Shown: one piece after another, positions 38,201 to 46,869 of the stretch
How the letters are laid out: every line of letters begins with the position of its first letter
Position numbering within the stretch: the stretch's first letter is position 1
Origin: Caprimulgus europaeus
Taxonomy: Eukaryota > Chordata > Aves > Caprimulgiformes > Caprimulgidae
DNA length: 64,000 nucleotides
Direction: 5' to 3'
Assembly (NCBI GenBank): GCA_907165065.1
Contig: OU015541.1
Span: 10,116,501 to 10,180,500 of the forward strand
The notes under the pieces: model-generated
The model's database searches: none
Told to the model about the DNA's origin: nothing
Seen by the model: the letters and a program-made list of their open reading frames with translations, nothing else
Position numbers and translations under genes: made by a program

Positions 38201-40319
38201 TTCTTTTCCTTTTTTTAAGATCTGATATTAAGTTAAATGACCCTTTAATTGCCTAGCTTAAGAGACTCCATATGTATATGTTATCAGCAGCTTATGGTTA
38301 GTGAGCTTCAGCACTGATGTCAGGCTTGTGATATCATTCTGTCAGATGATGACTGACTTGCTCCTCTTTGGGTGGGTGTTTGACCTGGGGCTTTTCTCTT
38401 CACTAGCACCAAACACTGAGACACAGCCCTTGCTGACTTGGAGGAAGGCCCAGGAGACAGTGCCCTGGAACATTATCTTGCTGCTTGGAGGAGGCTTTGC
38501 CATGGCGAAGGGCTGTGAGGTGAGGCTGCCACGGATGCCACGCTGGGGTCATCCTGCCCAACAGAGTTGGGTTTTATCAGGGTGTCACTTGGAGTTCTTG
38601 TGTGTCTCTGGGAATTTTGCATCTGTGTGGTCACAACACCTTTAGGATGTGTTTCTCAATTCCAAGTGGCAGCAATGCACAGCAGATAACCAAGGAGGTT
38701 AAGAGACCCTGAAGCTCTGTTCAAACTGCTTGCTGTTAAATACCCTGAGGACACTGCACATAGGTGCTTGGGTGGGACAGTGAAGGTCACATGTAATTGG
38801 CAGTTCTAGGAGAGGATCAGTTCAACTGCAGGGATGCAGGAGCTCTGCTCTCCAGCTTGTTTGCTCTCCCCTTCTACAGGAGTCTGGTTTGTCTGTCTGG
38901 ATAGGAGGCCGTCTGCATCCCTTGGAGGGGGTACCACCACCCGTGGCTGTCATCCTCATCACAATTGTCATCGCCTTATTCACAGAGTTTGCCAGCAACA
39001 CAGCCACTATTATCATCTTTCTGCCTGTCTTGGCAGAGCTGGTAAGGTAGTCCCATGGTAAAACCAGCTGCTTCTCTGCTCTCCTCCTCACTCTGCCCCT
39101 TGGATGGGCAGGTTTGTGCTGTGTCTGTGCTGGGACAGGCACCATACAGGTCTCCTGCTCCTGGGCTTCAGGCACTTTGAAATCCTTGGGAGCAACAAAG
39201 CAAGTGCCTGTAGTGTAACATGGGCACTGAGGGATGCTAATCCTCCAGATGTTGTTGGCGAGATACATGCTTGATTGTCACAGAGTGTGGGACAGGGCTC
39301 TGCACAGTGCACTAGCTATTTGCACTCTGATGTATCTGCCTGTGACTCCAAATCCCCAAGGTACAACTTCTGTTCCTTTCTGTTTTTCAAGGCCATTCGT
39401 CTGAAAGTAAATCCCCTCTATTTAATGATACCAGGAACTATAGGATGCTCCTATGCATTCATGCTGCCTGTCTCCACACCTCCTAACTCAATTGCGTTTT
39501 CTTCTGGACACTTGATGGTCAAGGATATGGTAAGTTCTTTTAGATACAGAAAATGCTGAAAACAATCAGTCTGAGTGTTTAAAAAAGGAATTTTCAGGAG
39601 TGTTACCAGTTCAACATGTACTAAAGTGAAAGGACAGAAGTCTAATACTGTGCTTGGCAGTGTTTGAAGGCACAGGTACACAGAAGGAGGCTTTATAAGG
39701 TCTGATCCTGTGAACTTTGAAGTCACTGTGGCTCCAGCTGGTGACAAAGCTGGTCTTGGTGACAAAGCTCAGCATCTCTCAGACCCTGCTCCTGTTCCTG
39801 CCAGCATCAGCAGCTCAGCTTTTATAGGTTTCTGGGTGCAGGAAAAATTCCCCAGCACAGAGGAATAAAGCTTATGAGTAAAATTAGGCTCAGTCCCAGT
39901 TCCTGCTCACATTCCTGAGACTAAACAGATGTTAATGTTTTTGATGGATCAAAGCTTGGTAAGCATCTGCAGAATGGCCTTTGTGGCTTAAGAAAGCCTG
40001 CTTAAAATGTAGCTAATATTAATGGCAATTAAGCCTTGCATTTTTATAATGTTTATATTCAAATTGCCTCATGTTTCACATGCTGTAGATGTCCAGTCTA
40101 AACTCAACAGTTATCTTTCTATTTCTTTTGTAGGCAAGAACTGGGTTGCTCATGAATCTTATGGGAGTTCTACTTCTTAGCTTGGCTATGAACACATGGG
40201 CCAAGAGCATCTTCCAGCTGGGGACCTTCCCTGCATGGGCCAACATCCATGCAGAAAATGCAACCTCACTCGTGACAGCTGTAGAAAATGTCACTTTAAG
40301 TGCACTAAATAAAATATGA
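14138..40319 (+). CDS. SLC13A3: Na+/dicarboxylate cotransporter NaDC3
   Basis: Thirteen coding exons with GT-AG borders and compatible phases join into a 605-residue protein; human NaDC3 is 602. Exons: 14138-14248, 24456-24721, 25083-25246, 30119-30185, 30902-31087, 31983-32108, 34609-34704, 35960-36064, 37066-37163, 38407-38519, 38880-39041, 39392-39529, 40134-40319. SLC13 family carriers move succinate, 2-oxoglutarate, N-acetylaspartate and related dicarboxylates with Na+ across the plasma membrane, notably in kidney, liver and glia. Both SNT sodium/substrate motifs are present (143-145 in [11 protein letters not shown]; 483-485 in [10 protein letters not shown]), as are the [12 protein letters not shown] segment (245-256) and the family signature around 518-534 ([10 protein letters not shown]). 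The hydrophobic profile is multipass. The extracellular C-terminus has N-glycosylation sequons at Asn586 and Asn596. I see no break; only the acidic loop at about 165-225 is clearly diverged. Confidence 0.97.
14249..24455 (+). other. SLC13A3 intron 1
   Basis: This intron is about 10.2 kb. Its first 400 bases hold GC-rich sequence and a degenerate G-rich minisatellite (14360-14650). I saw no further exon, mobile element or RNA gene. The many 60-200 residue open frames show no family resemblance and no consistent splice sites. Confidence 0.7.
14360..14650 (+). repeat. Degenerate G-rich minisatellite in SLC13A3 intron 1
   Basis: Variants of a roughly 20-bp unit built from CACCAACTGGGG and GGGGACA recur across the segment, with unit length and sequence drifting. 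It is preceded by a run of G at about 14267-14279. G-run spacing could allow quadruplex formation; that is inference. Confidence 0.65.
24456..24721 (+). CDS. SLC13A3: SLC13A3 coding exon 2
   Basis: Begins after CTCCTTTTGCAG in phase 0 and ends CCAG|GTGACT with two bases of an Arg codon. Encodes about residues 38-126, including [30 protein letters not shown] and [13 protein letters not shown], which are highly conserved NaDC blocks. Confidence 0.97.
25083..25246 (+). CDS. SLC13A3: SLC13A3 coding exon 3
   Basis: Completes Arg126 and ends CAAG|GTAATT in phase 1. Contains the first SNT motif (143-145) and the start of the poorly conserved acidic cytoplasmic loop. The preceding 361-bp intron shows nothing notable. 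Confidence 0.96.
25247..30118 (+). other. SLC13A3 intron 3
   Basis: A 4.9-kb intron. A 15-bp direct repeat (TGATTTCCCAGCTTG) occurs at about 25884-25918. No exon, RNA gene or clear mobile element was seen. Confidence 0.65.
30119..30185 (+). CDS. SLC13A3: SLC13A3 coding exon 4
   Basis: A 67-nt exon too short for ordinary ORF detection. It lies between TTTTTCAG and GAGGA|GTAAGT and encodes about residues 181-203, ending [12 protein letters not shown], which matches the family loop. Phases fit exons 3 and 5 exactly. Confidence 0.94.
30902..31087 (+). CDS. SLC13A3: SLC13A3 coding exon 5
   Basis: The acceptor at 30900-30901 is preferred over an AG five bases downstream because only it keeps the frame. 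Encodes an acidic loop, then [18 protein letters not shown] and the conserved [19 protein letters not shown] segment. Ends AAGAG|GTATGG. The 716-bp intron before it shows nothing notable. Confidence 0.95.
31088..31982 (+). other. SLC13A3 intron 5
   Basis: An 895-bp intron with no recognised feature. Confidence 0.8.
31983..32108 (+). CDS. SLC13A3: SLC13A3 coding exon 6
   Basis: Follows the acceptor CATTTGCTTAG and ends AACCTGAG|GTACGT. Encodes [19 protein letters not shown] and a strongly hydrophobic membrane segment ending [11 protein letters not shown]. Confidence 0.96.
32109..34608 (+). other. SLC13A3 intron 6
   Basis: A 2.5-kb intron carrying a minus-strand CR1 fragment near its 3' end (34111-34330). 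Nothing else was recognised. Confidence 0.75.
34111..34330 (-). mobile_element. Diverged CR1 LINE 3'-end fragment, minus strand, in SLC13A3 intron 6
   Basis: Starts GAATCATAGGATTGTTCTGG and continues through AAGATCATCGAGTCCAACC and GGGCAGCCTGTTCCAG, the reverse complement of a CR1 3' region. It is more diverged than the copies near 8 kb, and its far end is uncertain and may extend to about 34390. Confidence 0.85.
34609..34704 (+). CDS. SLC13A3: SLC13A3 coding exon 7
   Basis: A 96-nt exon between CTTGGCAG and ACAAA|GTGAGT. Encodes [20 protein letters not shown] and the rest of a charged cytoplasmic loop ending QKLGPTK. Confidence 0.95.
34705..35959 (+). other. SLC13A3 intron 7
   Basis: A 1.26-kb intron with no recognised feature. 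Confidence 0.8.
35960..36064 (+). CDS. SLC13A3: SLC13A3 coding exon 8
   Basis: Follows TCATTTTAG and ends CCTGG|GTAAGA. Encodes [18 protein letters not shown] and then [14 protein letters not shown], a conserved membrane segment and loop. Confidence 0.96.
36065..37065 (+). other. SLC13A3 intron 8
   Basis: A 1.0-kb intron with no recognised feature. An earlier AG at 37024-37025 is present, but it would shift the frame. Confidence 0.8.
37066..37163 (+). CDS. SLC13A3: SLC13A3 coding exon 9
   Basis: Acceptor TTTTGGACAG, donor GAAAG|GTGAGT. Encodes [20 protein letters not shown] and a loop rich in Lys, Pro and Trp. Confidence 0.94.
37164..38406 (+). other. SLC13A3 intron 9
   Basis: A 1.24-kb intron with no recognised feature. 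Confidence 0.8.
38407..38519 (+). CDS. SLC13A3: SLC13A3 coding exon 10
   Basis: Follows CTTCACTAG and ends GTGAG|GTGAGG in phase 0. Encodes [20 protein letters not shown] and the very conserved [17 protein letters not shown] hairpin. Confidence 0.97.
38520..38879 (+). other. SLC13A3 intron 10
   Basis: A 360-bp intron; nothing notable. Confidence 0.85.
38880..39041 (+). CDS. SLC13A3: SLC13A3 coding exon 11
   Basis: Phase 0 at both ends, between TTCTACAG and GAGCTG|GTAAGG. Carries residues 445-498, including the second SNT motif in [20 protein letters not shown]. Confidence 0.97.
39042..39391 (+). other. SLC13A3 intron 11
   Basis: A 350-bp intron; nothing notable. Confidence 0.85.
39392..39529 (+). 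CDS. SLC13A3: SLC13A3 coding exon 12
   Basis: Phase 0 at both ends, between TTTTTCAAG and GATATG|GTAAGT. Contains the SLC13 family signature region ([19 protein letters not shown]) and ends LMVKDM. Confidence 0.97.
39530..40133 (+). other. SLC13A3 intron 12
   Basis: A 604-bp intron; nothing notable. Confidence 0.85.
40134..40319 (+). CDS. SLC13A3: SLC13A3 coding exon 13, with stop codon
   Basis: Follows TCTTTTGTAG. Encodes the last membrane segment ([19 protein letters not shown]) and a short C-terminus with two N-glycosylation sequons (Asn586, Asn596), stopping at TGA 40317-40319. The tail after the tryptophan near residue 579 is diverged from mammals, as expected for this part of the protein. 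Confidence 0.96.
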   Translation, partial: ARTGLLMNLMGVLLLSLAMNTWAKSIFQLGTFPAWANIHAENATSLVTAVENVTLSALNKI

Positions 40320-41370
40320 ACAAAGCCACCCTCGGGGAAGGACTCACTCACTTAGGACTTGGGCACTGGAATCGTCAGAGTATGCACAGGAGGAAAGCCA
40401 TGTGGCTGCTCACACTGTATGGGACCCTCTGGTTTAATTTTATTTTTAGAAATACTGGTCAGTGTTACAACATCCATTTGTTATTTTCTCTGAAGATCTT
40501 CCTCCACCTTCCACAGGTACCAATCAGACTCTTCCCGAGTCCATCTGCTCTAGGTGGTTGTTAACTGGACAACCCTGTAAGCGTCGAGCAGCTGTGGGTA
40601 GATGCCTCTCCCCTCATGAAAGCTAGCAAGCTTTGCTGCTCTAGCTCCTGATACCCTACCTTGTTTTGGAGAGTAGCCCTGTGAACAGGGTGGAGGCAAC
40701 TGGATTATTTACATGCAACCCAGTGTGAGTGAGTGTATCGGAATCTGGCCAGGGGGGGAAGGTGGCATGGCTGGGTGCTTCTAACAGGATGTGAAGGATG
40801 GGGTCTTATTGCCATCTCCTGAGTAATTCTGTCTTGGAGGATGAAGACTATTTCTTCGTGTGTGTGTGTGAAGGGAGGATTCAGGAGATGTGTTGGTGGG
40901 ACTTGGTGTGTTACTCCATGCTTTGGAAACAGGAAGGCAACAGTTTGGAAATGAACATGATCAATGTTTTGAAAACCCAGGACAATGATTGCTGCCTGGT
41001 TCTTTGCACTGAGTACACAGATGGGGGTTTGGGACCAAATTAATTTCTGACATAGCTTTGGACATCGGTGGTGTTTCACCGGTGATGAATGTGGCCAGTC
41101 TTGGGTTGTGAGGTTGACTCACTCATGAGTGACCTGCTGAGTCACAGGTCAGTGGACAAGTTGCATTGGAATATTATTGATGTTTCTGAAAAACAGGTTT
41201 TGATTCTTAACATCTTTTTAAATCAGATTGCTTGGGTACTTTCAATGAAAGCATTGCAGACTGATTGCGATTTTAATCACCGTTTTATCTGATTGTTTTT
41301 GTTTTAATTTTCTATAAGAATCTAAAATATTTAATTTAAATGATCAATCATTGAAATAGATGGATTGAAC

Positions 41371-41376
41371 AATAAA
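41371..41376 (+). terminator. Candidate proximal polyadenylation signal of SLC13A3
   Basis: AATAAA about 1.05 kb after the stop codon, in AT-rich sequence. Which of the two signals is used cannot be told from the sequence. Confidence 0.5.
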
Positions 41377-41746
41377 GGATCTGATTGTTGGTTTAGGGCA
41401 GGTGAGTGAGTGGATCCCTGTGCTGGGACAGGTTTCTCTGACAATGTAAACTGGTGGAGCTGGCAAGGTGGACTGGCCCAGCGTAGGGATCCAGCACATC
41501 CCCCCTGCTCCTGTGCTCTGATAAACCTGGGGCCAGGTGGGAGAGCTGGCAGGGTGATGCTCACCAGCTGCTGCTGCTGTGGGGATTACCCAAGGGTGGC
41601 ATGGGAGGTGAGAACTCAGGGTGGTTGAACCTGCCCCAAACCAATTGAATGTGAAACTTTGATCAAGTCAAGTCAAAAAAAAAATCCTTAATGTTCAACA
41701 AAATTCTTCAGTTCAACAAAATCCTTCATCATTGTGGAAAACGTAC

Positions 41747-41752
41747 AATAAA
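41747..41752 (+). terminator. Candidate distal polyadenylation signal of SLC13A3
   Basis: AATAAA about 1.43 kb after the stop codon, followed by a GT-rich stretch (TCGTCGTGTTTGCTGTGG), the typical downstream element. This makes it the better candidate. Confidence 0.55.
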
Positions 41753-44538
41753 GCACATTTGTTAGCACGTCCCATCGTCGTGTTTGCTGTGGATTGAGAG
41801 GAGAAAAGCAAAGCCTGAGTGTGCCCCTCCCCTGGCTTCACCCCCTGGTTTGGGCAGTGGTTCCCCAGAGGAGGAGGAGAGTGGTGAGGTCTCCCTCTCA
41901 GTCTGAGCCAAATGGAGCCTGGGTAAGCAGAGGAGGAGTAACAGGACTGGGAAGGCTCATTGCCTGGTGTCTCAGGGCTGCTGTGCTGAAGAGATGCACC
42001 CGCCTTTGCTGGAGATACCCCCTATCACTGCCCCACTTCCCTGGGGTAGCTCCGTGCCAGCTGCACGCTGGTTTTGGGCACTGCCATTCCACATGGATGC
42101 TCCTCATCATGCCTTGGCGAAGATGGGCTGAATGGTGAAGGGAAGATTGCACCCTGCAGTTCCCTTTCCCAGCCAGCTGTCCAGGAACAGTGTGGCACGG
42201 CTCTCCTGGGGCCTGGGACCAGGCTGTGCCTGGGTGGCCCGAGTCGGTCACTGGAACAGAGCTGGAGGATGGGCAGCAAGGGCCTTTGGATCATCTAGTT
42301 CCACAGCTCAAAGGGTAACATCCAGTCCAGCTCTGCTGCTGGGGTTGTAGATCTACTTACGGTCTCAGCTCTGGCTCGGTGCGTCCGACTTGTATCCAGG
42401 AGGAAAGTCTTACTTGGCCATGAAAACAGAACTGAGACCACAGAGTTTGTGTAGAAGTCTCCAAAAATCACTCCCAGTGTCCTGGGGTGTTGGTGACACT
42501 GTCTGTCATTGATTAGAAGGTATTTCACAAACGCAGCCAGGGAAGGCTTGTTATCTCTGTGCAGACATGGGAAACTGAGGCAGGGATTTGGACCAGTGAC
42601 TCACCCAAGGTCACACAATGGGACCTTGGGAGATCTGGGAAAGGTGTGAGGAGCACCTGGATCCTAAAGCTTTACTTCAGTCAAAGACCTGGCTTCTGCC
42701 AGCTCTATCAGCAGCCTTTGCATTTCCCAGGGCTCCCCAGAGGATCTGGTTTAAGGCACGTGGACAACAGCATCACCTAATTCTCTCAGAGATTTTAAGA
42801 TTTAATAGTTGTTCAAGGGGGAGCTGGCCTGTGTGAAGGATTTCTAATTCCATTTGCTGCTGCTAGTACTAAAATTTGCTAAAAGCAGCTTTTTATGGTA
42901 AGTCAACCCCATTATTCTTGAAGGGTCTGTGATATGAGTAGAGATATGAAAATTCCCAGGAAAGGGCATTTCAAGTGCTGTACTGACCTTCCCTAAGTTT
43001 GGCTATGTTATTTTAAAGGACCTTGGCCTGCCTGTGCACGATTTCTCTAGGAATGTAAAAATCCAGCAGCCCTCACAAAAGCCATTCACATTAGCAGCCT
43101 GCTGGTGAATTTTAATTAACAGGAAATGCCGCTCACGCAGTTGAAATTCAACATCCAGCATATCTCTGCTTTACTCCTTTGATGTTCCCCATCTCATCCA
43201 CATGTTCTCCTGAGACTCTTGGAGGAAAATCATCCTGGTTTATTTACAGTAGGAAAGCATTTTGTAGTATCTTTTATCCCAGAAGCAGTCAAGTTGCTTT
43301 GCAAACTGTTCACACAGAAGAGCTGCTCTACGGGTCTGGAGAGCTGAGAGTGATTCTGGGGCTGTGCTCAGCTGATTTGCACCCAGCAGTGATGCTGGAA
43401 GTTCAGGAGGGAAAGATTCCTGAAACAAATGAAAGCCTGACATGATAGGGGAAATTCAGCTATTGCAGCTTAGATAGCCTTGGTTCCCTTAGCACATTTA
43501 TCCCTCATCAGTCACTGAAAGGATATTGCTGGGGTTTTTCTATGTGTCCACAGTAGAAACCTGAAGCATAACCTGATTCTGCATCACCATAAATTGTTCA
43601 TTTGCATGTGATTTTAACAAGCAAAAAATCCCTACTAATGGGCTAATCTTTCCCACAGCCTCTATGGCTTGATTTGGCAGAATAACATGTTCAACAGGTG
43701 CTGATAATATTGCCATGGAGAGATTTCTTCAGCTTTAAATCATCCTATTTTCATCACCTTCTTTACCCAGTCATCTTCTTAAGCTGCCCAGTTCAGATGC
43801 CCCCTCTCCCTGTCATACAGCTGCTCCTTTACACTGCACCCCCTCCCATCATTGCCAGCAGTGCTGGGTCACACTGTCACTACAGGTTGAACTTGCAGGT
43901 GTCTTCTCATGAGGCTCTAGTTCAGATTGCCCAGAGACCCAGGCCATGCACACAGTGGTCTGCAAAGCAGACAGGGATTTAAAATCCCTGTCCTGGTGGG
44001 TACAAGCTCAGTCCCTCTCCCTAACCAGAGCAAAGCCAAGCTCTACCTTCTGGCTACAAACAAAACCTGCTGTTGTTTTGTAGTCACAGCAAGCTGGTTG
44101 CAGGCATGTGGGTCTTTGTCTCCTACTGTAGGGCTAGAAAGTCTAAATTAGGGATGTTAGAGAATTTTAGAGCTTGAGCTCTGTAGAGACGGGAGCTTGT
44201 CAAGAAAATAAAACCCCTTTATACCACCTAAGAGCTGGGCCACAAGATCCCCAGTGACACAGGGTGGGAAAAGGCACTTCAGAGCATCCCAGGGGACACG
44301 GCGTATTCATCCTTGTCACTGGCTCACCAGCATCCTGTTTCTCCTTCACTTCCTCAGTTTTCCTTAAAACTCTCCCACTCACAGACTTCTTCAGCTTCTG
44401 AGCTGAGCTGAAGACAGACCTCGAGGTACTTTAGCAGGATGTGACCGCAAGATGTCACAGTTGCTTTGCTGAGATGCACGGTCCTGCCCGTGTCCTGGTC
44501 CCCAGCCTTTGGCCACTGTTCTTTGAGTATCTGTATAA

Positions 44539-44690
44539 ACACACACACATTTTATTTTATTTTATTTTATATTATTTTATTTTATTTTATTTTATTTATT
44601 TATTTTAATTTTTTTTTGTTTTTATTTTGTTATTTTTAATTTTATTTTTTATTTTATTTTTTTTAAATTTTATTTTATTTTATTTTATTG
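44539..44690. repeat. Imperfect (TTTTA)n low-complexity tract
   Basis: TTTTA pentamers follow a short (CA)n run, interrupted in the middle by longer T runs and resuming at 44670-44688. Impure, so probably older than the (TTTTC)n tract at 9.7 kb. Confidence 0.93.
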
Positions 44691-46541
44691 GCAAAGCAAA
44701 CTTGTTCACTGTGTCTTGGGGAAAGTTATGACCCCATGATTCTAGCTCATTTAGTGATTATCAGTTCAGGGTATAAAGTAGGAGATATTATAGATTTAGG
44801 ATAATCCAGCCTGCAGAGATCAGTTCTGAGTTGAGTCAGAGGAAAATCCACGTTTGACTTTGTGTACAAACACTTCTTGGTGCTGCCTGGAGTAACTGGT
44901 CAAGCCCAGCTCCCCCACAGACTTCAGCTTCCCTTTGCCAGATGATGCAGCAGGCTCAGAAAACACTCATCACTATGTTGTAGACCAGGAATTTTTTTGT
45001 TCTTTATTGCTAACGTTTTGTTTTCTGCTCAGAGAGCTGCCTGCTTAGCCTGGGTGAGGTTCCAGGAGCTGATGAAATCAGTTAGCTCAGAAATACAGTA
45101 AGAAAGTTTAATGTCAGAATAGTGACTAAGGAGAACCTGATGAGTTTTGCAGAATACAGCTATGGACCTTTTGGGGTGGTCCTTTATAGGCTGCAAGTTG
45201 AATTCTAGACCTAATTCATGGCTGGTGCAAGCGATTGCTATGGATGCTCCAAACAAATGGCACCTTCTTTCCTGCCCGCCTGGCTGGTGCCTCTTCCCGG
45301 TTGGAGCCAGTCAATGAGTTTCTCATTCCGTGTCTGTGCTCCAGGGCACCAGGAGGAAAACTCTGCTCTACCAGCTGTGTGGGAAAAAGAAAAGCTCTAG
45401 CAATAGAGCAGAGTCAGTGAGTGGAGCAGCAAGGACCTTGCCTGGTACCGGCAGAAGGAGCTGAGGAAGGTGGCAGAGGTTTGCTCTGCACGCTTGTGCC
45501 CACGATCACTCGTCCTCCAACGACTGCTGCTGCCGTGGGGTCCGGCCGTGTCCCCTGGGGAAGGTGCTGCTCTCCCACTGCTCACCAGGGAGCAGAGCCC
45601 CATGTGCTCCATCCCAGGGGTGGCCAGGATGGGGCTGACCTCCAGCCCTTTGCCCTCTCCCACCCAGAGGAGCATGAGAACATCCCGGGGGCCCAGCAGT
45701 TCCCACTCGGCAGGAGGGCTTGGCTTGGCTCGGCTCGGCTCAGCACAGGACAGTGGGTCCTCATAAGGAGAGGGCTCAGCGGTGGCTGGGTGAGCTGTGT
45801 CACCTTTGCCCACAAACAGTGGCTTAGTGTGACAACATGTGGTTTGGTGGGAGCTGAGGAAGGCTCCTGTGCCACACGATCTCCGTGCAAGGGGCAGGCA
45901 GTGGGGGTACACGTGTGGCTGTGTGCCAGCTGATCAGAGGAGGGGGATTCCTCTTCCTTGGACACAAAACTGAGGAGTCAACACCACAGGATGGTTCTTC
46001 TCTCCTGACAAGTGGGTTTGGTGGCTGGAGCTCGGTGCCCTGCACATCCCAGGGGTCAGGGAAGTCAATCCCATGGGAACCACATGTCCTGGCTTGTACC
46101 TCTGGGAGCTTCTCAGCACTCAGGGAATCCTGCCTGTGGCTGGGCTTTCTGTGCAGTGGATTTGCTGGCTATAGGGAATTGGAAAAGATTCAAGTTTGAA
46201 ACTTCATCATCCTCTGCTAGAATTATAAGATGACCCTTTAAGCAGTTTGTGTACCCTGTGCATGAGCTCATGGTTTCAGCAGGGAGCAGCAGCCTGCCAG
46301 AAAAGATGAGAAATGATCAGCACATGGTTTGTTGGATCCTACCATGGCCTTTGTGCCATGACTGATACCTGAAACAGGAAAAGCTCCCATTCTCTCTGAG
46401 AGAAGTCTCAACCTTGCTGCTCTCTGTTGGGCAGTGGGAGGAGAAGTCAGCTGGGATGAGACAGCTGATTTCTCAACAAGGGATGGTGACACCCCATGTT
46501 CCATGTGATGCTTGTTCCATCTTCGTCAGTCCATATGTCAT

Positions 46542-46548
46542 TGACTCA
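46542..46548. promoter_or_regulatory. AP-1 consensus site upstream of OCSTAMP
   Basis: TGACTCA, a perfect AP-1/TRE, lies about 280 bp before the OCSTAMP start codon. Osteoclast fusion genes are known to respond to RANKL through c-Fos/AP-1 and NFATc1, so the position is suggestive. A weak TATA-like CATAAAA lies at 46707-46713. Function is inferred. Confidence 0.4.
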
Positions 46549-46825
46549 TTTTTTTTCAGCTATGTGTCACGAAAATAAGCTTTTTGTGTAACAACAGTAA
46601 GATCAGAAGTGGTGTATCTGTCCTGTGGTGGGGTTATTCCCTGGGCTTCACACACCAGGTTTGCCCACTCACTTCAGGAGTTGCCAGCATAGCTGATCTG
46701 AATTGCCATAAAACACCTTTTGTTTTTTGAGTCCTGGCCCTCTGGTGCCAGCTGCCTTGGTTTCCTATCCTGCATCTCCCAGCAGCTGCATCCAGGACCC
46801 TCTCAGAGCAATAAGGCACCGGAGC

Positions 46826-46869
46826 ATGGAGGGGTTTCGAGCAAGACTGGGGCACCTCTCTGCCACTGG
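46826..46869 (+). CDS. OCSTAMP: OCSTAMP coding exon 1 (44 nt)
   Basis: ATG in an ideal context (A at -3, G at +4) opens 14 codons, MEGFRARLGHLSAT, plus two bases of a Gly codon, then the strong donor CTGG|GTATGT. The next exon begins with the single base needed to complete that codon. As I recall the human protein, it also has a Thr-Gly at about positions 14-15 before the sequence that follows. The evidence is splice phase, start context and position, not transcripts. If wrong, translation would start at the ATG at 47776. Confidence 0.68.

Larger units (their letters stand above)
40320..46825. other. SLC13A3 3' UTR and intergenic region to OCSTAMP
   Basis: The first 1.0-1.4 kb is probably the SLC13A3 3' UTR. 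The rest is intergenic, with a TTTTA-rich low-complexity tract at 44539-44690 and a short GGCTY run at about 45718-45745. The long overlapping frames at 45397-45965 on both strands look like chance openings in GC-rich DNA. No gene was recognised. Confidence 0.6.

Noticed and set aside
42270..42330. Possible very degraded minus-strand CR1 (GGATCATCTAGTTCCA)
   Set aside because: The match is confined to a short word; neighbouring CR1 blocks are absent.
45397..45965. Overlapping 130-170 codon frames on both strands
   Set aside because: Several frames are open at once in GC-rich DNA with a GGCTY run; no domain, start context or splice pattern stands out.
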